Shown one piece after another: positions 28,781 to 38,237 of a DNA stretch of 64,000 nt (within the stretch, counting starts at the first letter, position 1; each line of letters opens with the position of its first letter). The stretch is from Pythium myriotylum (taxonomy: Eukaryota > Oomycota > Peronosporomycetes > Pythiales > Pythiaceae), in assembly GCA_023091665.1 (NCBI GenBank), contig JALJCQ010000015.1, forward strand, positions 3,100,001 through 3,164,000. Direction: 5' to 3'. A program made the position numbers and the translations under genes. The notes under the pieces were generated by a model. That model saw only the letters and a list, made by a program, of their open reading frames with translations. It was not told where the DNA came from and ran no database searches.

Positions 28781-29832
28781 GTCAAGGAAGGCATGAGTCG
28801 GCTCGCCACTTCCTGTGGCGCTTGAATTCATTCGCTGAGCAAGCGGACCTCGATCTGAAGACGCCACGAGCCGTGGAGAATCACCTTAACCGGTTTCATC
28901 GGGGTCTGCGCGATCCGGTCGTCAGGGCCAAGTTGTCTGATGTTTCGGTTCGCTCCGTTAAAGATCTCGATAAAATGCTTCGACTCCACGAGCAGCGCAC
29001 CGGCGCAGACCGATCGGATGGCCGCCTGGATGCTCGCACTAACGAGCGTAGCCAAAGCCGGGAACGTGACAGAGAATACGAGCGTGACCGTCGTGATCGC
29101 GAGAAGAGTTCGTCACGCAGCCGTTCGGCGTCGACCTACTGGGCCTATCAGGATGATTACACTGGGAACGAGTATGTGCGGGATAACGGGTCTCTGCGAC
29201 GCGACTCCGAAGACGAACGGGCGGTGCGGTTCCGACTGGATCATGATAGAGAGAGTATCTCCGACGAAGAAGATGCAGTTGCCTACCGCGTCGCCGGGAC
29301 ACCAACGCCAAGCTACGGACGCTCTCACGCGAGTCCGACCCGATGGCCCAACTCGAGCCCGCATGGTGGTGCGAGACCGCGCCCGCCCTTCCGTGCAATT
29401 TCGCCGGGACAGGCGGTAGCTCATGTGCCTGCGCAGTACCAGGCGCCAGTTCCAGCATTAGCCCCGGCTTCTACGCTTAAAAGTTCGAGTGCGGTTCCTA
29501 CCTCGACTCTACACGCAGAAGCGAGCGGACCAAATGGCCAGGTTCGAGGCCCGTGCTTCAATTGCCAGCAGTACGGACACCTGGCCTCAGATTGCCCGAT
29601 GCGCCAGCAAGTGGCAAGACCCACGTGCCAATGGTGTTCCGGCTCACATTCGTCTGAGAGTTGCGGTAAGAAGTGTCCAGCGTGTTCGCAATTTCATGTC
29701 AAGAGCGAGGATTGCCCAGTTGTGCGCATGCTCGATGAGCTCAAGACTTGGTACCAGACCCCTGGTCGAGAAGAGTCAGGTGTCGGATTGCCATCAGGCG
29801 TCACGCAGTATTTCACCGAGGCGTCAAACTAG
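28606..29832 (+). CDS. E1 gag, C-terminal frame: capsid-like domain and zinc knuckles
   Basis: A 408-codon frame with an ATG at 28606. Residues about 20-125 resemble the retrotransposon gag capsid region (AAIREEYLEDVESPLERYSA, SARHFLWRLNSFAEQA, LNRFHRGLRDPVVRAKL). An arginine/serine/aspartate-rich linker follows, then cysteine/histidine motifs: one CCHC knuckle CFNCQQYGHLASDC (about residue 318) and two less regular Cys clusters after it. These package RNA. The 3' end overlaps pol by 85 bp in the -1 register, the classical arrangement for gag-pol frameshifting, although I see no canonical slippery heptamer. Confidence 0.8.
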   Translation: MWTDEEMCQNIYRYVRKPILTFVRQLGSRAKKWATLEAAIREEYLEDVESPLERYSALSQGRHESARHFLWRLNSFAEQADLDLKTPRAVENHLNRFHRGLRDPVVRAKLSDVSVRSVKDLDKMLRLHEQRTGADRSDGRLDARTNERSQSRERDREYERDRRDREKSSSRSRSASTYWAYQDDYTGNEYVRDNGSLRRDSEDERAVRFRLDHDRESISDEEDAVAYRVAGTPTPSYGRSHASPTRWPNSSPHGGARPRPPFRAISPGQAVAHVPAQYQAPVPALAPASTLKSSSAVPTSTLHAEASGPNGQVRGPCFNCQQYGHLASDCPMRQQVARPTCQWCSGSHSSESCGKKCPACSQFHVKSEDCPVVRMLDELKTWYQTPGREESGVGLPSGVTQYFTEASN

Positions 29833-32800
29833 GCCGCTCGCCGGAATTCAGGGAACCGGTACGCGACGAGCGAGAATCCCCAAGTAGAGATTTGGCTAGT
29901 CAACCCGACAAGTCAGCTCTCGTCATGCATGTTTATGCGTTTATCGGTGCTGACGAGGGCGAAGAGGTCAGCATTGATAAAGAATCAATCACTTTACAAC
30001 ATCACAGTGAAGCGCATTCATTTGTTGTGAAGTCAGACGGGTTCGATCCAAATCGCCGGATATCTTTCCGACGTCAGCCCGGCGAACGCCGGGGGTGGTG
30101 GTCGGAGCATGCAAGAACAATGCGAGAGACCGGTATAGCGTTAGTCGGAGGGGCGGTGTGCGACCGCCGAGTTACCATTCTGCTGGACTCCGGCTCCGAC
30201 ACCAGCATTCTGAGCCTGGATGTGGCTCGGACTCTCGGTCTCAAGCTGACGTTCAACGAAAGACTGAAAGTGAAAGGAATTGGTGGCGTGGTGACGTACG
30301 TGACTGCAAGGGCCAGCGTTAAGATAACGCTAGGAATGAGTGTTGTCTACTTCATGGACATTTGGTGCGGCAATATCGGCGAAGGGATTCAGTGTCTGTT
30401 AGGGTTCGACTTTATGGTGGCAGCTGGGGTGCGATTGAGCGCGAATGAAGGTGTAGTCCGGCTCCCTGACGAAGAGAGTGTCCCACTCGTTAGTCGAGGT
30501 GCGAGGCCCAAGCTCCCCAAACGCACGCCAGTCTCTACACAAGGTGACTTATATATCGCTCCAGGTCGAGGTGTAACTGTGCCCATTGTGTACGGGAGAT
30601 TGGATCCCGAGCTGGTGGTTTGGTTGAGGCGCGGCCGCGCCTGGCTCCCAATGTTGTTATATGACGATCGGGGGCGTCCGGATGCGATCCGTGTGGTGAA
30701 TGTCTCAGGTCAACCCCTGCAGCTGCCGGGCAGTACGCCAGTCGCATATTTGGTCGAGGTTGGTCATTTGCCAGATGGAGAGCTATGCGTACGTGCTGGG
30801 TCTCCCAAGTATGCAGAATGGCAGACTCTTATCTACGAGAGCTCACAATCCCGCCTTATGGCGCGTCGCCAAGACCGAGCAGATTACGTATTCAACCAGA
30901 GTCTTCCCCCCGCGGTCTCCGCGCCAGCATACCCGACGCCTAAGAAGATACTAAAACGCGGAAGCGGCGGAATACCCGAGCCAGCTATCGAAGTGAGCAG
31001 GCATCCTCGCACCCTCCCCGACCCCGGTTCTGCTCGTGTTTCGGTGTCGCAGGGACCCCCAGAGCAGGCATGCGCTGGAGATGTATCTCGCTCGGCAGCT
31101 CACGAAGATGTGCGGAGTGTCGGTCTCGGGACCCCCGAGGCACCGAGTCCATTCGCCTCCAAGGCCGGATTTTCCCCAAGTTCTACCGGAATGATGCGCG
31201 AGGTGAACTCAACTCGCATGCCCCCGGCTCTCGCACGCTCGCACGGTCTGCATCTGCGGGAAGGAGAGGCACTCGTAGCTGCCTCGACGGAAGCGAGAGG
31301 TTCGAACAGCGACAAAGTTCTCGAGAGCCACACAGCGTTACGGTCGAGCGCGACATGCGAAGTAGTCATGAGGCTCGTGATTATGGACGCGAGCCAACCT
31401 GTGCTCGCGAGTACCCTCGCCCTGCAGCGGAGTCCGGAGAGGAGTGCGGACATCCGGTCAACGTTAATACCAAGTGATCCAGGACCGGCCTTCGAGCCAC
31501 CCACGCGCCTAGCGTCTGTGTTCAAGGCAGTAGCTGAGGCCGAAGTTAACGGGGCTGGGTCGGAGGAGCAGCCCGCCGAGGAAGAAGCTTCTGTATTTTA
31601 TCACGAAGGTGCTGATTCGTTGTCCCTCCATGCGCTACGGGACCAACTAGCGATGTTGCCAGATTTCGACAAAGAGCCTCCGCCGGCGAATATGGACGAC
31701 GCGAATGCCGGCGAACCCGACGAAAACACGTTAGAGGAACTCGACAAGCTCCGCAACATATTGCGTAAGCATCAGCCGGCGTTCATGAGCTCTGGCAATG
31801 CGCTACCTCCACCGGCCCGAGGAGTGATATGCGACATCGAAGTCCCGGATGGCGTGAAGCCGATTGCGCAACGACCACGACCGATTAAGTCTCACTTGCT
31901 CCCAAAGGTTTACGAGCTGTTGAAAGGGCTGTTGGAATGCAGTATTATCGAGTATTCGGACTCGGCGTGGGCGAGCCCGATAGTAATCGTCATGAAGAAG
32001 AACGGCCAAAACATCCGACTTTGCATTGACTACCGCCTGGTGAATCAACTGATCAAGCTTATGAGGTATCCTCTCCCTCTAATCGACCAGTTGCTGGATG
32101 ACTTCGAATCTGTAATGTGGTTTCTAAGTTTGGACATGGCCAGTGGATTCTGGGCCGTGCTGATGACTCTGCGAGCGAAACGCATCAGTGCATTTATCTG
32201 CTCGTTGGGCCACTTCCAGTGGGTGCGTATGCCTTTTGGCTTGAAGAATGCGCCACTCATATATCAACAAGTCATCGAAAATTGCCTCTGGGGATTCGTC
32301 CGACTACCTCCACGCCTTGAGGCCGAAGTCGACCCCGATGTTCTCGAAGGGGTGGGATTATCTCCCGGTCCTCCCTCCGGAGATCACAACCGAGACATCG
32401 GAGTCAACGCCGGCAAACCTGACCAAGGCGATCCGACTACTGGAGCTGACAACGAGACAGTTTTTCAGAAGAACCTCCCGGCCCCGCGGTGCATGGGCCC
32501 GGTTCTAGGTCGAAGCTCATACATCGATGACATCGCGGCGGGTACCAAGTCGTGGGACGAGCTCTGCGAACTGGTCGACAAACTACTATACCGGATCCGT
32601 TACTGGGGACTATCGGTGAGTCTCCCGAAGAGCTCGTTTGGCAAACGCTCAATCGAGTACTTGTCCCACCGAATAAGTCGGGACGGACTCCGAGCTCTAC
32701 CAAAGATCGCCAAAGGCATCGACCGAGTCCAGTTTCCAACCACGCTAAAAGGGGTACAGTCCTTCCTCGGCAGCTTGAATTACTATCACAAGTTCATAGA

Positions 32801-35800
32801 AGACTATTCAGTAATTGCGTCCGCACTGTACGAGCTGACAGACGAACAGATCAAAGCAGGCCGGGACTTAAACCGAGCGAAGCAAGCGTTCGACCTATTG
32901 AAGACCAAGATTCAGTCACCACCAGTCCTTCGACATCCGGACCGGACGAAGCCGTTCTCGGTGATTCTTCATGCGAACCCGTGGGCAGTAAGCGCAGTGC
33001 TGGCCCAGGAGCACGAAGGTAAGCTGTGGCCAGTTCGTTTCACCGGCCGCACTCTACACGATGGCGAACTCCGGTACCACGAATCTGAAAAGGAGGTCTT
33101 AGCCCTGCTGCGTGTTTTGACCACGTTCTACACGCTAATTTCGGGTTCCGAGTTGATCGTGTACACTAGGTATTCAGTGCTGAAGTGGCTGATGACGTCA
33201 AAAAGCCTCGGTGACCGGCTGCTCAAGTGGGCAACCTTCCTCTCGCCATGGACGTTCGAGGTCAGAAAAATCGACAAGGACGAGGACGCACTGGCGTCAC
33301 TGTTCGCCGCCGGCATCACACCGCGCGAAAACCTGGATGAGATTGCGAACAAACTCGCTCCGGCCAAGTCTAGGAAGATTAGGCCGCCCGTCATCAGCCT
33401 GGAGATGCTATCCGCCGAGTACTCCGGTTTCGTACTCAGTTTTGACGGCGCCGCCAAATGGAAGACTGGTGTCGGCAGCGCCGGGTTCGTGTTGTGGAAA
33501 TTGCCGGCATGGACTCCGGTCCACGCGGAAGCGGCTTACCTAGAAGGAGTCTCAGTCAACGAGGCGGAGTACCATGGCATGCTGAATGGATTGCGGCACG
33601 TGCTGGCCATGTTCGGCACGATCGATATAGTAGTAGCCGGGGATTCGAGACTCGTGATCGAACAGTGTCAAGGCACGATGAACTGCAATACGTCCCGACT
33701 CCAGCTGCTCCTTAACCAGTTCGAAGAACTGAAGTCCCAGCTCAGAAGTGTGCGCATGGTCCACGTTGCTCGCGACTTCAATGCAGCGGCTGACTACATG
33801 ACCAGCAAGGCCCTCCAGTCCAGCTCGCCAGTCGTGATAGAAGACCGTGAGGAGTTGCAGCGGATCGGCCAGCTGAATCGTCTCCCGTCTAGGATCGTCG
33901 CCACGCCAACGCAGGAAGAATCACCAGAGGTAAGTCTACCACAGGGCACGGGTGAAGAACCAGAAGCGCACCCCGGATCCGATGAAGAAGAGACCCGGGG
34001 CGAGTCGCCCCGCAGTCCGGATGAAGGATGCGAAGGAGGTTTGGTTTACGTTACCCGACGTCGGTATGAGCATCGTCGGCTGGATCCGACTCCAGAAGAA
34101 CAACTAACCCCGCGAAAGACCTCCGGAGCACAGGCCACCACCTCAAGATCGAGATCACAGCCGCACGATGAAGTCGAAGAGCGATGGGCGCGCATTCGAG
34201 TGCACCAACGGGGCGACCGAGAACTGGGCCAACTAATTGATTTCTTGTCAGGAAACCTAGACGCGCTCACAGCAGAGGAAGCCCAAGCTGCCGCGAAACA
34301 AGCTGATTCGTTCGAAGTCGACGAAGCCGGGATTCTCCGATACTCCGGGACTAAGTCGGCGGCCAGACAAAGGGGCGACACTCTGAGGCTGGTAGTTCCC
34401 CCAGACATGAGATGCGACGTGCTCCACCTACATCACGACGACATCCAAGGTGGTCACCAAGGAGTAACGCGAACGTTCGAACGAATCAAAGCCGAATACT
34501 ATTGGCGGGGTCTGTACCGAGATGTCGAGCAACATGTGCGCGAGTGCGTCGACTGCTCCACGTCGAAAGGCACCGCACCCAATCCGGGCCCCTCGCCAGG
34601 CAATGTAATGCCAGAGTACCCCATGCAGATCATATCCATGGACTTTGTGATACCGCTACCGGAGTCTCATCAAGGCAATACGGCTCTGCTCCTGTTCCAA
34701 GATATGTTCTCGGGCTACATAATGAGTAAAGCTATGCGAGGGACCACCGCCCAAGATGTTGCCGAAGCTTATGAAGAAGTAGTGTTCAGACGCTTTGGTG
34801 CAAGTTCGGAGATCCGGCATGATCGTGACCCACGTTTCATGAGCGAGGTGTTCGGCCATTTCACGCGAATGATGGGTAGCCAACAACGAGCGACGCTGGC
34901 GTACCGGCCGCAGGCCAACGGGCAACAAGAGCGGTCAGTACAGACGGTTGTCCGAAGCATTCGATCATATATCGAGGAGCCGGGGCAGGAAGACTGGGAA
35001 GACTTAGCCGGTCGTCTCTTGTTCGCCCTCAACACGTCCATGGACGCGACTCGCCGGGAGACTCCGTTCTTCTTAGTGCATGGTTGGGATGCTAAGACCA
35101 CAATGGCTGCGATGTTATCGCCGAAGCCGGCTCGTAGGACGGATAGACTACGCGCCTACACCTGGAGGCTCCAAGTTCAGCGCGAATATCAGCATGCGCG
35201 AGAAGAAGCCCGGCGTTTGCAAGAAAGAACAAAACGCGCTCGCACCGAAGAACGGACTCAGGCGTGGACCGACCTCGCAGACAGATTCATGTCGGGATTC
35301 GAAGTTGGAGACGCAGTCTGGCTCTATATCGCTCAGGTAAGACCCGGCCTCACTAGGAAACTTGCTCACAAATGGCACGGCCCGTTCCGGATTGTCGAAA
35401 AGAACCAGGACTTCATGTGCAAGTTTGAAGTCCAAGGCTCACCGTATCGAGTGTTCCCGTGGGTTCACGTCGGTAGGCTCAAGCCGAGGTTGCTTTCCCC
35501 AGAACGCCCGACTAGCTCCCCCACGAACGTCCCGGAAGAAGCCGATTTCGACGCAGCCCTCCTCCCAGAAGACAGCTGGGAGCCGGATCGCGGGTTCAAT
35601 GAGTATGAAGTCGAGGCTCTACTAGATGTCCGGTGGAGTCGGGTCCGCAACGCGAGACGTGGAAGGGAGTATCTGGTCAAGTGGACCGGATATGAAGAGC
35701 CGACATGGGAACCTGTGCACCGCCTGAATTGCGGGCGGCTGTTATACGAGTTCGACCGCAGCGCCCGAGGCAGGGCGCGCTTTGCCGCGGTGCAAGTGGA

Positions 35801-35891
35801 CGAAGGCAGTGACGAGAGCGAGATACCCGGCGAAAAGGGGCTGCGGCGCCCCTCAAATCGCGAGATGGCTTCGCCCAGCCAGCCGCGATAG
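29748..35891 (+). CDS. E1 pol polyprotein: protease, RT, two RNase H domains, integrase, chromodomain
   Basis: An unbroken 2047-codon frame; the first codon is TTG, so translation probably relies on frameshifting from gag. Protease ILLDSGSDTSIL is at about residue 145. RT has WASPIVIVMKKNGQ and LCIDYRLVN (about 737-762), FGLKNAPLIYQ, and YIDD (about 924), with an 80-residue insert between the last two. The first RNase H has lost its acidic residues (LHANPWAVSAV, YTRYSVLKWL, about 1065-1150). A second, archaeal-type RNase H is complete (SFDGAAK, NEAEYHGML, AGDSRLVIEQ, ARDFNAAADYM, about 1230-1360). The integrase HHCC motif (HHDDIQGGHQG to CVDCS) is near 1562-1605, and the DDE residues lie in MDFVIPL, RHDRDPRF and QQERSVQ. 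The chromodomain (YEVEALLDVRW, REYLVKWTGYEEPTWEP) is near 1952-2003. All visible catalytic motifs except those of the first RNase H are intact. Confidence 0.93.
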   Translation: MVPDPWSRRVRCRIAIRRHAVFHRGVKLGRSPEFREPVRDERESPSRDLASQPDKSALVMHVYAFIGADEGEEVSIDKESITLQHHSEAHSFVVKSDGFDPNRRISFRRQPGERRGWWSEHARTMRETGIALVGGAVCDRRVTILLDSGSDTSILSLDVARTLGLKLTFNERLKVKGIGGVVTYVTARASVKITLGMSVVYFMDIWCGNIGEGIQCLLGFDFMVAAGVRLSANEGVVRLPDEESVPLVSRGARPKLPKRTPVSTQGDLYIAPGRGVTVPIVYGRLDPELVVWLRRGRAWLPMLLYDDRGRPDAIRVVNVSGQPLQLPGSTPVAYLVEVGHLPDGELCVRAGSPKYAEWQTLIYESSQSRLMARRQDRADYVFNQSLPPAVSAPAYPTPKKILKRGSGGIPEPAIEVSRHPRTLPDPGSARVSVSQGPPEQACAGDVSRSAAHEDVRSVGLGTPEAPSPFASKAGFSPSSTGMMREVNSTRMPPALARSHGLHLREGEALVAASTEARGSNSDKVLESHTALRSSATCEVVMRLVIMDASQPVLASTLALQRSPERSADIRSTLIPSDPGPAFEPPTRLASVFKAVAEAEVNGAGSEEQPAEEEASVFYHEGADSLSLHALRDQLAMLPDFDKEPPPANMDDANAGEPDENTLEELDKLRNILRKHQPAFMSSGNALPPPARGVICDIEVPDGVKPIAQRPRPIKSHLLPKVYELLKGLLECSIIEYSDSAWASPIVIVMKKNGQNIRLCIDYRLVNQLIKLMRYPLPLIDQLLDDFESVMWFLSLDMASGFWAVLMTLRAKRISAFICSLGHFQWVRMPFGLKNAPLIYQQVIENCLWGFVRLPPRLEAEVDPDVLEGVGLSPGPPSGDHNRDIGVNAGKPDQGDPTTGADNETVFQKNLPAPRCMGPVLGRSSYIDDIAAGTKSWDELCELVDKLLYRIRYWGLSVSLPKSSFGKRSIEYLSHRISRDGLRALPKIAKGIDRVQFPTTLKGVQSFLGSLNYYHKFIEDYSVIASALYELTDEQIKAGRDLNRAKQAFDLLKTKIQSPPVLRHPDRTKPFSVILHANPWAVSAVLAQEHEGKLWPVRFTGRTLHDGELRYHESEKEVLALLRVLTTFYTLISGSELIVYTRYSVLKWLMTSKSLGDRLLKWATFLSPWTFEVRKIDKDEDALASLFAAGITPRENLDEIANKLAPAKSRKIRPPVISLEMLSAEYSGFVLSFDGAAKWKTGVGSAGFVLWKLPAWTPVHAEAAYLEGVSVNEAEYHGMLNGLRHVLAMFGTIDIVVAGDSRLVIEQCQGTMNCNTSRLQLLLNQFEELKSQLRSVRMVHVARDFNAAADYMTSKALQSSSPVVIEDREELQRIGQLNRLPSRIVATPTQEESPEVSLPQGTGEEPEAHPGSDEEETRGESPRSPDEGCEGGLVYVTRRRYEHRRLDPTPEEQLTPRKTSGAQATTSRSRSQPHDEVEERWARIRVHQRGDRELGQLIDFLSGNLDALTAEEAQAAAKQADSFEVDEAGILRYSGTKSAARQRGDTLRLVVPPDMRCDVLHLHHDDIQGGHQGVTRTFERIKAEYYWRGLYRDVEQHVRECVDCSTSKGTAPNPGPSPGNVMPEYPMQIISMDFVIPLPESHQGNTALLLFQDMFSGYIMSKAMRGTTAQDVAEAYEEVVFRRFGASSEIRHDRDPRFMSEVFGHFTRMMGSQQRATLAYRPQANGQQERSVQTVVRSIRSYIEEPGQEDWEDLAGRLLFALNTSMDATRRETPFFLVHGWDAKTTMAAMLSPKPARRTDRLRAYTWRLQVQREYQHAREEARRLQERTKRARTEERTQAWTDLADRFMSGFEVGDAVWLYIAQVRPGLTRKLAHKWHGPFRIVEKNQDFMCKFEVQGSPYRVFPWVHVGRLKPRLLSPERPTSSPTNVPEEADFDAALLPEDSWEPDRGFNEYEVEALLDVRWSRVRNARRGREYLVKWTGYEEPTWEPVHRLNCGRLLYEFDRSARGRARFAAVQVDEGSDESEIPGEKGLRRPSNREMASPSQPR

Positions 35892-36164
35892 CCAGCATGA
35901 AGTCCAACTTGACCCGGGAGCAGCCGACTGGTAAGAGCTGTTCAATGCAGTCGTATCGCTCCCCAAGGTGGGTTGATGCCAGCCAGTAGGCCGGCCGTCT
36001 GGCCGTAAGGGCCGGACGCCGCTCTAGCTGATGAAGAGAGCGAGTATGTATGTTTGCATATGTAGGGGAAAAAAACAAGAAGACCAAAGGGAAGGCATGT
36101 ATTAAGGGGCGACTGACTTACTGATCTGCCGCTATGTTGATCAACGAAGAGGAGTGCAAAACGA

Positions 36165-38237
36165 CTAAATCATGGGAGAATCACCGGACAAGTCGATGGC
36201 GGACGGCGCGGGCGAAGCTTGACTTGAAGAGGCCGGCGAAGGATCCACGACACCCTGAGCAGAAGCGGGAACCCCAGGTGGATTAGAAGACCCCGCCTGG
36301 CTCGCTAGTGGCCACTCGCCCAAGATCTCTCGAAAGATCGCATCGTTCATCGACGCGCCGGACGTTGAATCGTTCAACTTGTACCATTCGGCAATCTTCT
36401 GCGTCCACCCCACCCAGTCCGCCAGAAGCCGTTGATCGTATGAAGCTTTGTAGAAGTCTGGGCCCGGTGTGCGGAGGGAGCGGACTCCATCTTCACTATG
36501 GGGATAGTCGGGTGACAACCAGTTGTCCGGCACCGACCACGCGACCCCGAGGTAATGATGATAACGGAACGCCATCTGAGCACGAACCTTCAGCGATTCG
36601 ATGCAGCGGTCTTCGCGGCCGGCGTAAAAGGATCGGATCGGCTCCTCCTCGTCGATGGCTCCAAGTTGCTGACGTAAAATGCGGCTGCGGTCCGCGCCAG
36701 GCTCAACAGATTGAAGACGGGTCATGTCGGGGACCCAAGTGCAGTGGAGCGCGGGCCTGAACCAAAAGGCGGGTTCACACGAGCAAGTCGTCGAACGCCC
36801 GAGGCCAGCTCTTCGGACTGTCCAGCTTGCGACCTGATCAACTATCTTTGTACCCGTGTGAAACCAATGAAGGTGCTCCCAGAACGCTTGCCGGAACCGA
36901 TAGCCGAAAAGTAGGAGCACGACCAGCCATTCCTGGCTGTCCCCCTTGAGGGTAGCCGGGTCGAAAGTCCAGATCTGCGTCACCCGGTATTTGTAGACTT
37001 CTTCCCACAGTTCGAGATCCATCAGCTCTTGATAAATATCGGCCCCACATTCGGCGCCATAAGATCGCACGACGCCGCTGGACGCCGGCTTGGACACGAC
37101 AAGAGTGGAGAAGAACGGCGACGACGGAAGACCCTTGTCTCGAGGCACAGCCATGTTCTCCCGCTGCATCGGGACCCCGTTCAACTTGGCTCGGAGGAGC
37201 GCTCCAGACAGCGCAGACACCAATGTACGGAATACGGGGGCCCAGTTGAGCACCCGGTTGGCCCCCATCACGGTTCCTTTTGGGAAGTGCAGCGTAGACC
37301 AGACGAGCTTGAACTCTACTTCGGCCAAATCGGAGCTCAAGGGCGGGATGCCGCGTCTGGCGTGAGCGAGCACGGGAAGTTCGGCCTTGTACGCCGGAGT
37401 GTGGCGCATCCACTCCATTCGCTTGTCTGGTGTGGTGAGTGTCGTAGGCACCGCCGGCATCCGCGATGCGATCACATCTGGATGAAGCCTTGGCATGTCA
37501 CTTCCAAGCATGGTGAGCTCGGGCTCAGTGGGAAAGGTCACTTCGAGGGCCCCATTCTCAGCGTCAGAAAACTTCATTGGAGGAGGTGCCTTCTTCTTCT
37601 TCCTCACCGGCTTCGGCTTCGCGCCACTCGGCGGCGCGACGGTCGCCACAGGAGAAGCGCCAATCGCGCTAGACGTCGTAGCAATCGGCTGCGGGGCCGG
37701 AGCCGGAGGCCCGCTGTGTGGTCGCTTCGTCTGTCTATGGGCCGAAGGAGAGAGCGGCGCAGAAGCCGGCCTTTTCAAATCACCCTCCGCACTTGCTGCC
37801 TCCTCCTTCTCTTCTCGCTCGTCCTCACTGCCGTTGTTGGATGAGGATGTGGGGGCGGCTCCCTGATTGAATTCGATATCCGGGTTTCCAGTTCCGAACT
37901 CCGGCCGTTCATCCTCGTCATCCCCGTCGTCCTCCCCTTCACTGTCGCCGTCGTCATCACCACCTCGGGGCCGCATTACTATGCGCCCGTGGTGTACCGT
38001 AGGCGAACTGCTCGCGCCTGGCGGCGGCGGAGCGGTCGACTCCGGCTGGGAACTCGTGCTTCGAGCTGGACAACTGGAAGAACCAGAAGAAGCAGAATCA
38101 GCCGGCGACGCGCCCGACGAACCTGCCGGAGGAGAAGAAGGTGGTGTCGGTTTCCGAGGCGAACTTGAAGGAACGGAGGACGGTCGTTGCGCCTTGGAAG
38201 ATACTGTATCCGGCGTTGAGGTCGAGAGCGCCGCCAA
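36165..38237 (-). CDS. E1 antisense ORF c (unknown protein)
   Basis: A frame of 690 codons on the strand opposite gag-pol; its first codon is TTG and no ATG precedes the ordered part, so it is probably a continuation of ORF b by frameshift or splicing. The first third is serine/proline-rich, then very acidic (GGDDDGDSEGEDDGDDEDE). A lysine cluster (KPKPVRKKKK) could be a nuclear signal. From about residue 240 to 630 it looks like a folded domain with many aromatic residues (FKLVWSTLHFPKGTVMG, QEWLVVLLLFGYRFRQAFWE, YHHYLGVAWSVPDNWLSPDY). The C-terminus ends in an acidic/hydrophobic AIDLSGDSPMI. The family is not recognised. E2 carries the same ORF with the same length and only two amino-acid differences, so it is intact in both. 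Confidence 0.7.
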   Translation of the reverse strand: MAALSTSTPDTVSSKAQRPSSVPSSSPRKPTPPSSPPAGSSGASPADSASSGSSSCPARSTSSQPESTAPPPPGASSSPTVHHGRIVMRPRGGDDDGDSEGEDDGDDEDERPEFGTGNPDIEFNQGAAPTSSSNNGSEDEREEKEEAASAEGDLKRPASAPLSPSAHRQTKRPHSGPPAPAPQPIATTSSAIGASPVATVAPPSGAKPKPVRKKKKAPPPMKFSDAENGALEVTFPTEPELTMLGSDMPRLHPDVIASRMPAVPTTLTTPDKRMEWMRHTPAYKAELPVLAHARRGIPPLSSDLAEVEFKLVWSTLHFPKGTVMGANRVLNWAPVFRTLVSALSGALLRAKLNGVPMQRENMAVPRDKGLPSSPFFSTLVVSKPASSGVVRSYGAECGADIYQELMDLELWEEVYKYRVTQIWTFDPATLKGDSQEWLVVLLLFGYRFRQAFWEHLHWFHTGTKIVDQVASWTVRRAGLGRSTTCSCEPAFWFRPALHCTWVPDMTRLQSVEPGADRSRILRQQLGAIDEEEPIRSFYAGREDRCIESLKVRAQMAFRYHHYLGVAWSVPDNWLSPDYPHSEDGVRSLRTPGPDFYKASYDQRLLADWVGWTQKIAEWYKLNDSTSGASMNDAIFREILGEWPLASQAGSSNPPGVPASAQGVVDPSPASSSQASPAPSAIDLSGDSPMI

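Noticed and set aside
37029..37844. 271-codon plus-strand ORF within antisense ORF c (and its mirror in E2)
   Set aside because: It is an arginine/histidine-rich shadow of the better-supported ORF c.
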